Assembly: GCA_910588875.1 (NCBI GenBank)
Contig: CAJURT010000003.1
Span: forward strand, 28,219 to 92,218
DNA from: an uncultured Lachnospiraceae bacterium
GTDB taxonomy: Bacteria > Bacillota > Clostridia > Lachnospirales > Lachnospiraceae
Direction of reading: 5' to 3'
DNA length: 64,000 nucleotides
Below, one piece after another: positions 25,740 to 34,977 of the stretch. The notes beneath the pieces are model-generated. The model had not been told where the DNA came from. It was given only the letters and a program-made list of their open reading frames with translations, and did not search any database. Each line of letters opens with the position of its first letter. Positions within the stretch are counted from its first letter, which is position 1. Both the position numbers and the translations under genes were made by a program.

Positions 25740-27077
25740 TTAACGGCGGGAGGGGACATATCTCCCATGGCGGTTTACCAGGATTTTTCCCTTTTGCCAG
25801 ACCTGCTTTCCCCGCACAAAGGTGCTGTCTACCTTGCCTTGGAATATTCTTCCCTCGTAAGGGTAATGTGGGGATTTTGTGTCGTAAAAGGTATCGGAGG
25901 CATGGAATTCCCAACGGACAGCCGGGGCGAGGATGGCAAAATCAGCATCCTTTCCGATCTCGATGCTGCCTTTGCAGTAGTCCAGGCCGAATATCCTGGC
26001 AGGATTGGATGCGGTGATCTGTGCCAGGCGGCTGAGGGAAAGGCCGCGTCGGCAGACGCCCTCATCGTAGAGGCCGGGCAGGATGAGATCGAGGCCGGGG
26101 AAGCCTCCGGGGGCAGACCAGAAGCTGCCGGCGGATTTCTGGGCGTCGGAGTAGGTTGCATGGTCACTGCCGATCATATCGATTTCCCCCTCACACACGC
26201 TTTCCCACAGGCTGTCCACAGTCTTTTGGCTGCGGATGGGCGGGGCGCATTTGGCCCAGGCACCGTGCCTGGCCACGTCATCACTGTTCAGGAGCAGATA
26301 GTGGGGGCATGTCTCGGCATAGACCTGCAGGCCTTTCTGGCGGAATTCCTGAATGACGCCTGCCACCTGCCGGGAAGAAATGTGGCAGATGCTGACGCGG
26401 GCATGCTCGTGGAGGGCAAGGGTGCAGAGGCGGGTAACTGCCAGGATTTCGGAGATTACCGGGCGGCTGCTGCTGTTGCCTTCTGCGCCCTTTTGGGCAT
26501 CTGTCATGCGTTTGGTTTCCATGGTGCAGATGGGTTGGGATTCTGCATGGGCGGCAACCAGGCAATGGTATCTGTGGGAAGCCTGCAAAAGCGTAAGAAG
26601 GCTGGCATCGTCGAAGGAGCCATAATCCCCGGCATCGCTTAGGAATACCTTGAAGGCGGCAACCCCGGCTTTTACTAATTCTTCGATGTGCTCTAACTGG
26701 CCGGCCCTGACCCCTCCGTACAGTGCACAGTCAACGACAGATTCCTCATGGATGGAGGCGATCCGCCCGGAAAGGACGTTCTTGTCAAAAACAGAGGGAA
26801 GATGGCCGGACTGGGGCATTTCCACAAGGGTGGTGACCCCGCCGCTGGCGGCTGTGCGGGATCCGGAGAAGAAATCCCCGCAGTAGGTTACATGGGCGTG
26901 GGAATCGATCAGGCCCGGGAAGATGATCTTCCCTGTGAAATCAAAAACCTCCCTGGCAGGGATTTGGGATTCCGGGTCGAACAATCCTGCTATTTTCCCG
27001 TCCCTGACGGCGATGGACAGCTTTCGGGGACCGGCAGGGGTGACAGCGAGCCCGTTTTTCATGAGCAGGTCAAACAT
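25740..27077 (-). CDS. amidohydrolase, allantoinase/hydantoinase-like
   Basis: A 445-residue member of the cyclic amidohydrolase group (allantoinase, dihydropyrimidinase, hydantoinase, dihydroorotase). The binuclear metal site is complete: His60 and His62 (DSHAH), Lys143 to be carbamylated (AFKVFLS), His177 (AHAES), His232 (CHIS) and Asp305 (GSDHATY). It should open a cyclic ureide ring. Length and motifs fit allantoinase best, but a hydantoinase is possible. It is read leftward after the LacI gene with an AGGAGG site; across the LacI control region lies a carbamoyl-hydrolase gene, the next step of such a pathway. Confidence 0.9.
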   Translation of the reverse strand: MFDLLMKNGLAVTPAGPRKLSIAVRDGKIAGLFDPESQIPAREVFDFTGKIIFPGLIDSHAHVTYCGDFFSGSRTAASGGVTTLVEMPQSGHLPSVFDKNVLSGRIASIHEESVVDCALYGGVRAGQLEHIEELVKAGVAAFKVFLSDAGDYGSFDDASLLTLLQASHRYHCLVAAHAESQPICTMETKRMTDAQKGAEGNSSSRPVISEILAVTRLCTLALHEHARVSICHISSRQVAGVIQEFRQKGLQVYAETCPHYLLLNSDDVARHGAWAKCAPPIRSQKTVDSLWESVCEGEIDMIGSDHATYSDAQKSAGSFWSAPGGFPGLDLILPGLYDEGVCRRGLSLSRLAQITASNPARIFGLDYCKGSIEIGKDADFAILAPAVRWEFHASDTFYDTKSPHYPYEGRIFQGKVDSTFVRGKQVWQKGKILVNRHGRYVPSRR

Positions 27078-27182
27078 GGAGTGCCTCCTTTCTGGGTGGG
27101 TGATGCTTCTTAAGGGTGCGTTTTAGGCAGCGCCCGGGAATCTGTTTCTGGTATAGCTTCCCAAATCTCCCAAAGGCATACT

Positions 27183-28169
27183 TTAGGTAGTACCCCCAAG
27201 GTACAGGGAGGGAGAGATGCTGTAAGGTTCGTGGCTCACCTCTTCCCCGGCTAAAGCGGCCACAAGCTTTTCCACGGCGATATCAGCCAGTTCCTGGATT
27301 TTCCCGTCCACAGAGGTGAGGAACGGCGGGGTAAGTTTGCCATAGATAAGGTTGTCAAAGCCGCTGACGGAGACATCTGCCGGAATCGAGTATCCGTACT
27401 GGCGAAGAACCTGGATCACCCCCATGGCAGGGAGGTCAAGGCTGCAAAGCACGGCATCAAAGGGGATGCCGCTGTCAATGATGGCCTGTCCGGCCTTACA
27501 GCCCCCCTCAAAGTCATCGCTGGGGGCTTCAAATACATGGCTGTCGGAAAATTCCAGGTTCAATTCTGAAAGTTTGCCGCGAAAGCCGGATAATTTCCTT
27601 TGGCTGGCAAGGTTCTGTCCGTAGTTGACATACAAAAACCGGCGTTTCCCTGTGCGGTAAATGTGGTCTGCCATCATCTGCATCCCCCGCGCTTCATCAC
27701 AGATGACGGAGATGACATTGGGCAGGCCAACATACCCGTTGAACATTAATACGGGCTTTTGGGAACAGCTGGAAGCAATAAAATGGCTGACATCCTGGGT
27801 GCTCAGGGAGGAACCCACAAAAATGAGGGAGTCGAACTGATGCTGGGACAGCAAGGAAAACAGGGTCTCCCCCTTTGTGCAGGCGTTGAAGACAATGGTG
27901 GTATAGCCCTGCCGGCTCAGGAGATCCTCCAGATGGTATATCACATGGGCGCGGTATAGGTTCCGGATATCATCCACCACGATGCCGATCATGTTCATGG
28001 AATTGTGTTTCAGCCCGCGTGCGATGGCGTTCGGGCTATAGCCGGTTTCCCTGAGCACGTCCATAACCTTTTTGTAGGTCTTGGGACTGATGTTTGGCTT
28101 GTTGTTCAGGACTCTGGAAACGGTTGCAATGGATACGTTGGCTTGTTTGGCGATTTCGTGAATGTTCAT
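27183..28169 (-). CDS. LacI-family transcriptional regulator
   Basis: A 328-residue repressor starting at MNIHEIAKQANVSIATVSRVLNN, the standard LacI helix-turn-helix plus hinge region; an in-frame ATG 87 bases upstream is not favoured. The rest is a periplasmic-binding-protein fold (NMIGIVVDDIRNLY, DAVLCSLDLPAMGV, DVSVSGFDNLIYGKLTPPFLTSVD). It sits between the hydantoinase-like gene, read in the same direction, and the divergent BMP transporter genes, so it most likely controls both. Two operator-like sites lie in the shared control region. Confidence 0.95.
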   Translation of the reverse strand: MNIHEIAKQANVSIATVSRVLNNKPNISPKTYKKVMDVLRETGYSPNAIARGLKHNSMNMIGIVVDDIRNLYRAHVIYHLEDLLSRQGYTTIVFNACTKGETLFSLLSQHQFDSLIFVGSSLSTQDVSHFIASSCSQKPVLMFNGYVGLPNVISVICDEARGMQMMADHIYRTGKRRFLYVNYGQNLASQRKLSGFRGKLSELNLEFSDSHVFEAPSDDFEGGCKAGQAIIDSGIPFDAVLCSLDLPAMGVIQVLRQYGYSIPADVSVSGFDNLIYGKLTPPFLTSVDGKIQELADIAVEKLVAALAGEEVSHEPYSISPSLYLGGTT

Positions 28170-28273
28170 GAGGGGTCCTTTGCTTTTTATGGTGGCGGGG
28201 AGGGGCGGCTCTTTCAGGCCTTTCCCCGTCCCTCCTTTGCGGCTTTTTGGCAGCATATTTTCTGAGTGTTCCT

Positions 28274-28302
28274 ATTATAGCATGGATTTGTTAAAAAAGC
28301 AA
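28274..28302 (-). promoter_or_regulatory. lacI-type gene promoter
   Basis: On the minus strand, TTGCTT and TATAAT are 17 bases apart. An operator-like site abuts the -35 element, consistent with autoregulation. Confidence 0.7.
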
Positions 28303-28317
28303 TAAAAACGATTACAA
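28302..28317. promoter_or_regulatory. LacI operator-like half site O2
   Basis: AAACGATTACAA at 28306 repeats exactly the right part of the O1 operator; the left half (ATAAA) is degenerate. It borders the lacI-type promoter. Confidence 0.5.
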
Positions 28318-28430
28318 TTTAGCGAGTGAAAATGGCGGGAACACAAAAAGGAAGATAGAGAAAGATGGTTTAAAAAACAAATAAATAGAGTAAAATGCAT
28401 AAAAATAGAAAAAAATAATCGAAATATATG

Positions 28431-28459
28431 TTGACAGTGCCTGGAACATGTGTTATCAT
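28431..28459 (+). promoter_or_regulatory. promoter of the BMP transporter operon
   Basis: TTGACA and TATCAT with a 17-base spacer in the 388-base divergent control region 28170-28557, which otherwise is AT-rich and holds two operators. Confidence 0.85.
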
Positions 28460-28463
28460 TACG

Positions 28464-28481
28464 TTTGTAAACGATTACAAA
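28464..28481. promoter_or_regulatory. LacI-type operator O1
   Basis: TTTGTAAACGATTACAAA is a near-perfect palindrome with the central CG typical of LacI-family sites. It covers the expected transcription start of the BMP operon, a position suited to repression. Confidence 0.75.
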
Positions 28482-28557
28482 GTAATAGTTATATTTTCGG
28501 CGGCTATGGTTAGAATAGCTGCAAGGAGTTATGAAGAACGTATAAGGAGGGAGTAAG

Positions 28558-29649
28558 ATGAAGAGAAGAATTGCATTGCTGGCTGCTGCATGTGTTGCTG
28601 TTATGGCTTTAGGGGGATGCCAGAAGGTGAATGAGGCGCCCACGGCGCCGGCGGTTACCCAGGGGGAAGCAGATGGGGCAAAGGAGGAGCCGGCGGGGAA
28701 GAAAGCAGAAGAGGGCAAAGGCGTGAACAAGGTTGCCTACATTACTTCCCAGAGGCTCGGGGACGACGGCCCGGTGGATATCGTATACCGGGGGATTAAG
28801 GCAGGGTGCGACGAAGCAGGAATCGAAGTCCATGTGGTGGAGGCTAAGAAGGGGGAATATGAAGAGAGCATGCAGGCGATGATCAGCGAAGGATACAACC
28901 TGATTTTCGCGGTATTTCCGGAATTGCTTGATTCGGTAAAGGCTGTGGCGAAGCAGAACCCGGATGTCTCTTTTATCCATGCTATCTGTGCCACCAAGGG
29001 GGACAACTTGGAGGGGGTTTGCTGTTATGAGCAGCAGTCATCCTTTGTGATGGGGGTTCTGGCGGCTATGACGACGAAGAATAATAAGGTTGCCTTTGTA
29101 GGCGGCGTGGATAATCCGGATACCCACCGGTATCTGGACGGATACCTGGAAGGGATTGAGTATGTGAACCCGGATATTGAAGTGCAGACAAGCTGGATCG
29201 GAAGCTTTGAGGATCCGGCAAAGGCGAAGGAACTTGCACTGGTGCATTACCAGAACGGGGTTGACGTGCTGTGGGGCTCCGGGGGAAAAAGCGCCCTTGG
29301 GCTTTATGAGGCAGCCAAGGAAATGGGCGAGGGCTATTATGTGATGGGCTGCACGGATGATAACAATGACAGGCTGCCAGGGCAGGTGCTGGCTTCCCAC
29401 TATGAAGCCTGGGATACGGCGGCAAAGGATCTGGTTATTGACTGGAATGACGGGGTCTTTGAGCCGGGGCTTAAGGTGCTTACCCTGGAGAACGGGTATG
29501 CTTATTGCAAGCTGGCGGATGAGTCCCAGTGCGAGATTCCCCAGGAGGTGCGGGATAAGGTGGAGGAAGTTACGGAACAAATCAAATCCGGGGAGATTGT
29601 GGTGAAGTCCATGCCCTCATACGAGGAAGTGATTGCCACCCTGGAATAG
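28558..29649 (+). CDS. BMP-family (PnrA/BmpA-like) substrate-binding lipoprotein
   Basis: A 363-residue lipoprotein with lipobox ALGGC (Cys21) and a charged linker. The BMP fold is indicated by KVAYITSQRLGDDGPVDIVYRG, DVSFIHAICA, EQQSSFVMGVLAAM, KVAFVGGVDNPDTHRYLDGY and VDVLWGSGGKSALGLYEAAKE. Family members bind nucleosides or purine-like compounds. It is the first gene of the operator-controlled operon, with a TAAGGAGG site. Given the enzymes encoded around it, the ligand may be a cyclic ureide or purine derivative; that is inference. Confidence 0.92.
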   Translation: MKRRIALLAAACVAVMALGGCQKVNEAPTAPAVTQGEADGAKEEPAGKKAEEGKGVNKVAYITSQRLGDDGPVDIVYRGIKAGCDEAGIEVHVVEAKKGEYEESMQAMISEGYNLIFAVFPELLDSVKAVAKQNPDVSFIHAICATKGDNLEGVCCYEQQSSFVMGVLAAMTTKNNKVAFVGGVDNPDTHRYLDGYLEGIEYVNPDIEVQTSWIGSFEDPAKAKELALVHYQNGVDVLWGSGGKSALGLYEAAKEMGEGYYVMGCTDDNNDRLPGQVLASHYEAWDTAAKDLVIDWNDGVFEPGLKVLTLENGYAYCKLADESQCEIPQEVRDKVEEVTEQIKSGEIVVKSMPSYEEVIATLE

Positions 29650-29747
29650 CAGGCCGGGAGGCCATGACATAGGTTTTGGACAGCAGCCTGCCAGGCCAGG
29701 CTGCTGTGGGTTCACAAAAATCAGCAGGAAAGGAAAAGGGGTGCTCC

Positions 29748-31283
29748 ATGGAGGATGCTGTTCTACTGAAAGATATCGTAAAGGCTTTTCCGGGAACCGT
29801 TGCCAACAACCATATTACAATCTCAGTCAGGAAGAACTCCATCCATGGGATTGTGGGGGAGAACGGGGCCGGTAAGACGACGCTGATGAAGCAATTATAT
29901 GGGATGTACAGGCCGGATGAGGGCGAGATCTGGATCAACGGGAAGCAGGTGGTTTTCCATTCCCCCAGGGATGCCATCAATTGCAGGATCGGGATGGTGC
30001 ATCAGCATTTTACGCTAGTTAATTCCATGTCTGTTGTGGAAAATATTATCCTGGGGCGCCCGGTCCTGAAATATGGCTTTGTGGATATCAGGAGGGCAAA
30101 GAAAGAGATTGGCCTTTTATGCGGAAAATATAATTTTGATATGGATCTGGATGCGAAGGTGGAAGATCTCCCGGTTGGCTTAAAGCAGAGGGTCGAGATT
30201 TTAAAGGCCCTTTATCTGGGAGCCGATGTATTGATTATGGACGAACCTACCGCTGTGCTGACCCCCCAGGAAATCACGGAACTTTTCGTGACGCTTAAGA
30301 ACCTGAGAGATCAGGGCGCCAGCATTATATTGATCACCCATAAGCTGTCGGAGGTCATGCAGCTGACGGATGAAGTGACCGTTTTGCGGGACGGGCGGGT
30401 GACGGGGCATGTGTTCACCAAAGATACCAATGAGCAGGAACTTGCCAGGATGATGATCGGGAGGGGGCTTTTGCTTCACATCGACAGGCAGGAGGCGAAA
30501 ATTGGCGGGAAGGCCCTGGGTGTCAGGAATATCCGATGTAAGAATGACGATGGGATGATGGTGGTCAATGACGTGTCCTTTGATGTCCACTATGGGGAGA
30601 TTGTGGGGATTGCGGGTGTGCAGGGGAATGGCCAGACGGAACTGATTGAAGTTATTTCCGGCATTAACCAGGAATATGCAGGAAGGATTGAGATCGACGG
30701 CCAGGAGGTTTTGACAAAGTCATCGCCCTGGCAGCGCAGGGCCATGGGGCTGGGGCATATTCCGGAAGACCGTCAGAGGGAAGGCTCCGCCCCGGATGCG
30801 ACGATTGAGGACAATTTCCTGATGACTACCTACCGGAAGCCGGAGATTAACCGCCATGCCCTGATTTCCAGGAAAAAAGCCTTGCAGGAACTGGAGGACA
30901 TGGTCAGGGAATTTAAAATTAAGATTCCAGGCTACAGGGCGAAGGGAAGCGCATTGTCAGGAGGAAATATGCAGAAGCTTATTTTTGCCAGGGAATACAA
31001 TCTCAACCCCCGGTGCCTGATTGCCTCACAGCCCACAAGGGGCGTGGACATCGGGGCAATGGAGTTTATCCACAGCCATCTTGCCAGGATGAGGGATCAG
31101 GGGAAAGCGGTGCTGCTGGTGTCGAATGAACTCTCGGAGATAATGCTGCTGAGTGACCGGGTGCTTGTGATGTACGAAGGAAAAATCTCCGGGGAGGTGA
31201 AGGCCGGGGAACTGTCGGAGGAAAAAATAGGGTTGCTGATGGCCGGGATTGTACAGGAGAGGGGGGAGCAGGATGTGGAGTAG
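29748..31283 (+). CDS. ABC transporter ATPase, two nucleotide-binding domains (BMP-type)
   Basis: About 511 residues from ATG 29748; an ATG at 29676 would add a poorly conserved N-terminus. Both ABC domains are present. The first has Walker A GENGAGKTT, a divergent signature region LPVGLKQRVEIL and Walker B VLIMDEPTAVLTPQE. The second has GVQGNGQTELIEV, signature LSGGNMQKLIFAREYN and the variant ASQPTRGVDIGAMEFIH. This asymmetric pair is typical of nucleoside importers (YufO/NupO, RbsA relatives). Its end overlaps the next start by 11 bases. Confidence 0.93.
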   Translation: MEDAVLLKDIVKAFPGTVANNHITISVRKNSIHGIVGENGAGKTTLMKQLYGMYRPDEGEIWINGKQVVFHSPRDAINCRIGMVHQHFTLVNSMSVVENIILGRPVLKYGFVDIRRAKKEIGLLCGKYNFDMDLDAKVEDLPVGLKQRVEILKALYLGADVLIMDEPTAVLTPQEITELFVTLKNLRDQGASIILITHKLSEVMQLTDEVTVLRDGRVTGHVFTKDTNEQELARMMIGRGLLLHIDRQEAKIGGKALGVRNIRCKNDDGMMVVNDVSFDVHYGEIVGIAGVQGNGQTELIEVISGINQEYAGRIEIDGQEVLTKSSPWQRRAMGLGHIPEDRQREGSAPDATIEDNFLMTTYRKPEINRHALISRKKALQELEDMVREFKIKIPGYRAKGSALSGGNMQKLIFAREYNLNPRCLIASQPTRGVDIGAMEFIHSHLARMRDQGKAVLLVSNELSEIMLLSDRVLVMYEGKISGEVKAGELSEEKIGLLMAGIVQERGEQDVE

Positions 31284-32337
31284 GTTAAAGGAGTCAAATG
31301 CCGGTGTGGTCTTTGCGGCTGTATCTCTGAGCCTGTTATTTGGCGGGCTGGTGATTTTTATGTCCGGCAACAGCCCCCTTGCCATATATGGGAAAATGGT
31401 CCAGGGCGCTTTGGGATCCCAGTTTGCGGTGGCATCCACCATCCGGTGGACGACCCCGGTTTTGCTGACCGGAGTTGCGGCAGCCATTGCGTTCCGGGGA
31501 GGGATGTTTAACATCGGGGTGGAAGGCCAGATGTATATCGGGGCCATGCTGTCGGCACTGGCGGGAACGATGATAAAGGGCATCCCGGCGCCCCTTCATA
31601 TCCTCATCTGCCTGGCGGCGGGGGCTGCCGGGGGGATGCTTTGGGCGCTGGTTCCTGCTGCCGCCCGGGTGTACTATGGCGCCAGCGAGATGGTCATCAC
31701 ATTGATGATGAATTATGTGGCGATCAACCTGACGGACTATCTGGTGAAATATTATTTTCTGGCAGGGGGCGCTTATGGCTCGACCCTTGTTACCACGGAG
31801 ATTGAAGAAACGGCAAAGCTTGCAAAAATCTGGCCGAATCTGTCTGCTCACACGGGGATTTTCCTGGCGCTTTTCCTTGTGCTTGTATTTTGGTTTTTGC
31901 TGAACAAGACACAGCTGGGGTATGAGATACATATTTCCGGGCTGAATCCCCGCTTTGCAAAATGCGGAGGCGTGAGTGTCAATAAGGTACGCATGGGCGT
32001 TATGCTCCTTTCCGGCATGGTAGGCGGGATCGCCGGATCGGTGGAGGTGCTTGGCTATCTGTATAAATTTATGTCCCAGTTTTCACCGGATTATGGGTTT
32101 GACGGCCTGGCTGTGGCCCTGCTTGGGGGGAGTACCCCGGCCGGGGTTTTGTTTGGCAGTATTTTTATGGGGATTATCAAGGCCGGTTCTTTACAGGTGG
32201 AGAGGGCAACCAATGTTTCCCGTTCTTTGTCCATGATTATCCAGGGAATTATCATCACTTTTGTATCCTGCAAGGCCATGGGGCTTGGAGGGAAAGCCGG
32301 GAATAAGAGACGCAGGAATCCAGAAAGGGGGAGGTAA
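31273..32337 (+). CDS. ABC transporter permease (BMP-type), first subunit
   Basis: A 354-residue permease with about 8-10 helices. ATG 31273 overlaps the ATPase stop and follows a GGGGGGAG site; a TTG further up is weaker. The family stretch RGGMFNIGVEGQMYIGAML and the EAA-like segment FGFDGLAVALLGGSTPAGVLFG (at about 32095-32160) are present. It pairs with the next permease as the membrane channel. Confidence 0.92.
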   Translation: MWSRLKESNAGVVFAAVSLSLLFGGLVIFMSGNSPLAIYGKMVQGALGSQFAVASTIRWTTPVLLTGVAAAIAFRGGMFNIGVEGQMYIGAMLSALAGTMIKGIPAPLHILICLAAGAAGGMLWALVPAAARVYYGASEMVITLMMNYVAINLTDYLVKYYFLAGGAYGSTLVTTEIEETAKLAKIWPNLSAHTGIFLALFLVLVFWFLLNKTQLGYEIHISGLNPRFAKCGGVSVNKVRMGVMLLSGMVGGIAGSVEVLGYLYKFMSQFSPDYGFDGLAVALLGGSTPAGVLFGSIFMGIIKAGSLQVERATNVSRSLSMIIQGIIITFVSCKAMGLGGKAGNKRRRNPERGR

Positions 32338-32340
32338 AAG

Positions 32341-33276
32341 GTGGCGGCGATATATTCGATATTTATGGTAACGGCACGTGTGACAACACCGATTCTTTTG
32401 GCTGCCACCGGAGGGATCTATTCCGATAAGGCTGGCCTGCCTAATATTGCCCTGGATGCGATGATGATCCTGGGCGCATTCATGGCGGTATACGGAAGCT
32501 TTTTCTATGGGAATGCCGGGGTTGGCGTAGGGTATGCGGCCATGGCCGGACTGGCCATCGGGTTGCTATATGGGCTGATCTGCGTTTACTTAAAGGGCGA
32601 CAACACGGTTGTGGGAATTGCCTTTAACCTGATCGGCTGGGGGTTGACCACTTTCCTGCTTCCCGTGATTTATGGCACCACGGGTTCCTTTGTGTCGGAA
32701 CTGATTGTATCTTTGAAGAAAATCACGGTACCGTTGCTGCACACACTTCCCATCATTGGGGGCATATTCAAAAACCAGACCGCCATTACCTACTTTTCCT
32801 GGGTTTTTGTGGGGATCACCTATCTGATTCTGTACAAAACGAAACCTGGGATGATGATACGCGCCTGTGGAGAGAATCCCCAGGCAGCAGAGACCGTGGG
32901 ATACCATGTGAAAAGGACAAGGCTGATTTGTTCCGGGATCACAGGGGTGATGTGCGCTGTGGCAGGGGCGCATCTGTCCCTTGGGTTAATGACTTTGTTC
33001 TCCGAAAAAATGACAGCCGGGAAGGGGTTTATCGCTCTGGCTGCCGTGACCTATGCGAAGGCAGAGCCAAAGAAGGTATTGTTTATCTCACTGTTGTTCG
33101 GATTTTCCAATGCCTTATCGAACCAGCTGCAGCTTCTGCAGCTGCCACCGGATCTGATTTTGATGGTTCCCTATATTTTTGTGGTGGTTTTTGTGGTTGC
33201 AGATCCGATGTTTGTTGCTTTTCAGTTGAAAAAACGGAAAATGATTGAAATAAGGCAGTCTGGAGGAGGCAGGTAA
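32341..33276 (+). CDS. ABC transporter permease (BMP-type), second subunit
   Basis: A 311-residue permease starting at GTG 32341 behind GGGGGAGG, three bases after the previous stop. Typical segments are ATGGIYSDKAGLPNIALDAMM and SEKMTAGKGFIALAAVTYAK. Its TAA overlaps the ATG of the hydrolase gene, which implies tight co-expression of import and hydrolysis. Confidence 0.92.
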   Translation: MAAIYSIFMVTARVTTPILLAATGGIYSDKAGLPNIALDAMMILGAFMAVYGSFFYGNAGVGVGYAAMAGLAIGLLYGLICVYLKGDNTVVGIAFNLIGWGLTTFLLPVIYGTTGSFVSELIVSLKKITVPLLHTLPIIGGIFKNQTAITYFSWVFVGITYLILYKTKPGMMIRACGENPQAAETVGYHVKRTRLICSGITGVMCAVAGAHLSLGLMTLFSEKMTAGKGFIALAAVTYAKAEPKKVLFISLLFGFSNALSNQLQLLQLPPDLILMVPYIFVVVFVVADPMFVAFQLKKRKMIEIRQSGGGR

Positions 33277-34529
33277 TGAGGATAAATCGAGAAAGGCTTT
33301 GGGAGAAACAGCACGAGGTGGGTGCTATCGGGGCGGTAAAGGAAGGCGGGGTCAGCCGTTTTGCATGGACACCGGAATATAAGGAGGCTTGTGGGAAGCT
33401 GATGGGCTGGATGGAAGAAATCGGCCTGGAGGTCCGGATGGATACGGTGGGGAATATTTTTGGCCGCTATGAGGGCAGGGAAGAACTGCCGGCCATTTTG
33501 TGCGGATCCCATTTTGACACGGTGCCGAACGGAGGGTATTTCGACGGGCTGACGGGCATAATGGCAGCCCTGGAGGCGGTTACCATTATGAAGGAGGAGG
33601 GATATAAGCCAAGAAGGCCCATTGAGATTGTGGCATTTATCAATGAGGAGGCGAGCCAGTTTTTAGGCGGGACATTTGGGAGCAAGGCCATGTGCGGGAC
33701 GCTCCCAGAGGATTATGCCGATACCTGCTGCCACCGCGTGACAGGGGAACCACTGCGCAGGGCGATGACAGAGTTTGGCATGGGCACGGATCCGGACAGG
33801 ATCGGGGCCAGCCGGATTAAACCGGAGGACTATTTCTGTTTTATTGAGGTACATATTGAACAGGGGAGGTATCTTTTGGACAAGGGAATTCCCCTCTCCG
33901 TTGTCTCGGATATCGCCGGGATCAAGCAGTTTTATATTGAACTGCACGGGGTTTCCTGCCATGCGGGGGGGATGGCCATGAAAGACAGGCATGACACCTT
34001 GCAGGCGGCAGCAGCTATCGCAGTTGAGGTGGAACGGCTTGCCATGGCCACAGGCAATGATACCCGCAGTACCGTGGGCTATATTGAGTCGAAACCAGGG
34101 GAGCACAATATCATTGCCAATTGTTCGGTGCTGCCGGTGGATTACCGTGAGGCGGATGATAAGATCTGGAACCGTCTATATGAAGATATCCTGGATTTTG
34201 TGGAAAAGGAATGTGGGAAAAGGGGGCTTACCTGGTCCGTGCACTCCACCTGTGACCTGGCGCCGGCCCACTGCAACAGGAAAATCATGGAAGTGATGGA
34301 ACATGCCGCAGAGGATCTGAAGATCCCCCACAATGAGATGGTCAGTTTCCCTTGCCACGATGCGGTGAACATGGAACGGATCCTGCCAATAGGGATGATT
34401 TTTGTGCGCAGTTCCAATGGGGGGCTGAGCCATTGCCCGGAGGAATATACCACAAAAGAGGATCTGGGGGACAGTGCAGATGTACTTTTAGGTACGCTGA
34501 AGACCCTGGGCGAGACGGAGAAGCTGTGA
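33276..34529 (+). CDS. M20-family N-carbamoyl hydrolase (allantoate amidohydrolase/carbamoylase-like)
   Basis: A 417-residue Zn-dependent hydrolase of the hydantoinase/carbamoylase group. The dinuclear metal site is visible: His79 (CGSHFDTVPNGG), Asp90 (YFDGLTG), the Glu pair 124/125 (INEEASQF), His193 (EVHIEQG) and a C-terminal His in GGLSHCPEE. The lid segment with SCHAGGMAMKDRHD is present. Members hydrolyse N-carbamoyl amino acids, allantoate or ureidoglycine-type compounds, releasing ammonia and CO2. It would act directly after the hydantoinase/allantoinase-like enzyme at 25740. Confidence 0.92.
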   Translation: MRINRERLWEKQHEVGAIGAVKEGGVSRFAWTPEYKEACGKLMGWMEEIGLEVRMDTVGNIFGRYEGREELPAILCGSHFDTVPNGGYFDGLTGIMAALEAVTIMKEEGYKPRRPIEIVAFINEEASQFLGGTFGSKAMCGTLPEDYADTCCHRVTGEPLRRAMTEFGMGTDPDRIGASRIKPEDYFCFIEVHIEQGRYLLDKGIPLSVVSDIAGIKQFYIELHGVSCHAGGMAMKDRHDTLQAAAAIAVEVERLAMATGNDTRSTVGYIESKPGEHNIIANCSVLPVDYREADDKIWNRLYEDILDFVEKECGKRGLTWSVHSTCDLAPAHCNRKIMEVMEHAAEDLKIPHNEMVSFPCHDAVNMERILPIGMIFVRSSNGGLSHCPEEYTTKEDLGDSADVLLGTLKTLGETEKL

Positions 34530-34548
34530 GGAAGGAGGCATAAAATTG

Positions 34549-34938
34549 ATGAGGCCAGTTAAGCTTGAGACAAATAAGGCGCCACAGCCGGGAGGATGGT
34601 ATTCCCAGGCCTTCCGGGTGGGAGATCTGATTTTTACGGCAGGGGTGACTGCCAATGACCCGGTGACGGGAGAGATGGTGGCGCCAGGGGATATTGAGGG
34701 CCAGACCCGCCAGGTGCTGAAAAATTTAAAGGCCATTCTGGAGGAGCATGGGTCGGATCTGGAACATGTATTTAAGACCCTGGTTTTTGTGGCAGACATT
34801 GACCGTTTCCAGGAATTTAATGAAGTGTATAAAGAGTTTTTCCCGGCTGACCCACCGGCCAGGAGCACGATGCAGGTAGGGAAGTTTAACCACGGCATGG
34901 TGATTGAGATTGAGGCGGTGGCGGCGGTGAAGGGTTGA
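34549..34938 (+). CDS. RidA/YjgF-family protein
   Basis: About 130 residues with the RidA pattern: GWYSQAFRVGDLIFTAGVTANDP, EGQTRQVLKNLKAILEEHGSDLEHV, and the end motif PARSTMQVGKFNHGMVIEIEAVA. RidA proteins deaminate reactive enamines/imines; in ureide operons relatives handle unstable carbamoyl or imino intermediates. The Arg of PARST, which binds the substrate carboxylate, is kept. ATG 34549 and TTG 34546 both suit the GAAGGAGG at 34531. It is the last gene before the giant inverted repeat. Confidence 0.9.
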   Translation: MRPVKLETNKAPQPGGWYSQAFRVGDLIFTAGVTANDPVTGEMVAPGDIEGQTRQVLKNLKAILEEHGSDLEHVFKTLVFVADIDRFQEFNEVYKEFFPADPPARSTMQVGKFNHGMVIEIEAVAAVKG

Positions 34939-34942
34939 AAAA

Positions 34943-34977
34943 GGTACGCCTGGGGGATACCTGGGGGTACGCCTGGG
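34943..34977. repeat. direct repeat GGTACGCCTGGG, period 23
   Basis: Two exact 12-base copies start at 34943 and 34966, with a partial copy (ATACCTGGGGG) between. The second copy runs into the left end of the large inverted repeat, so it may be part of the same element. Confidence 0.6.

Noticed and set aside
27123..27180. 18-codon leftward frame between the lacI-type and hydantoinase genes
   Set aside because: No ribosome site; length within chance expectation.
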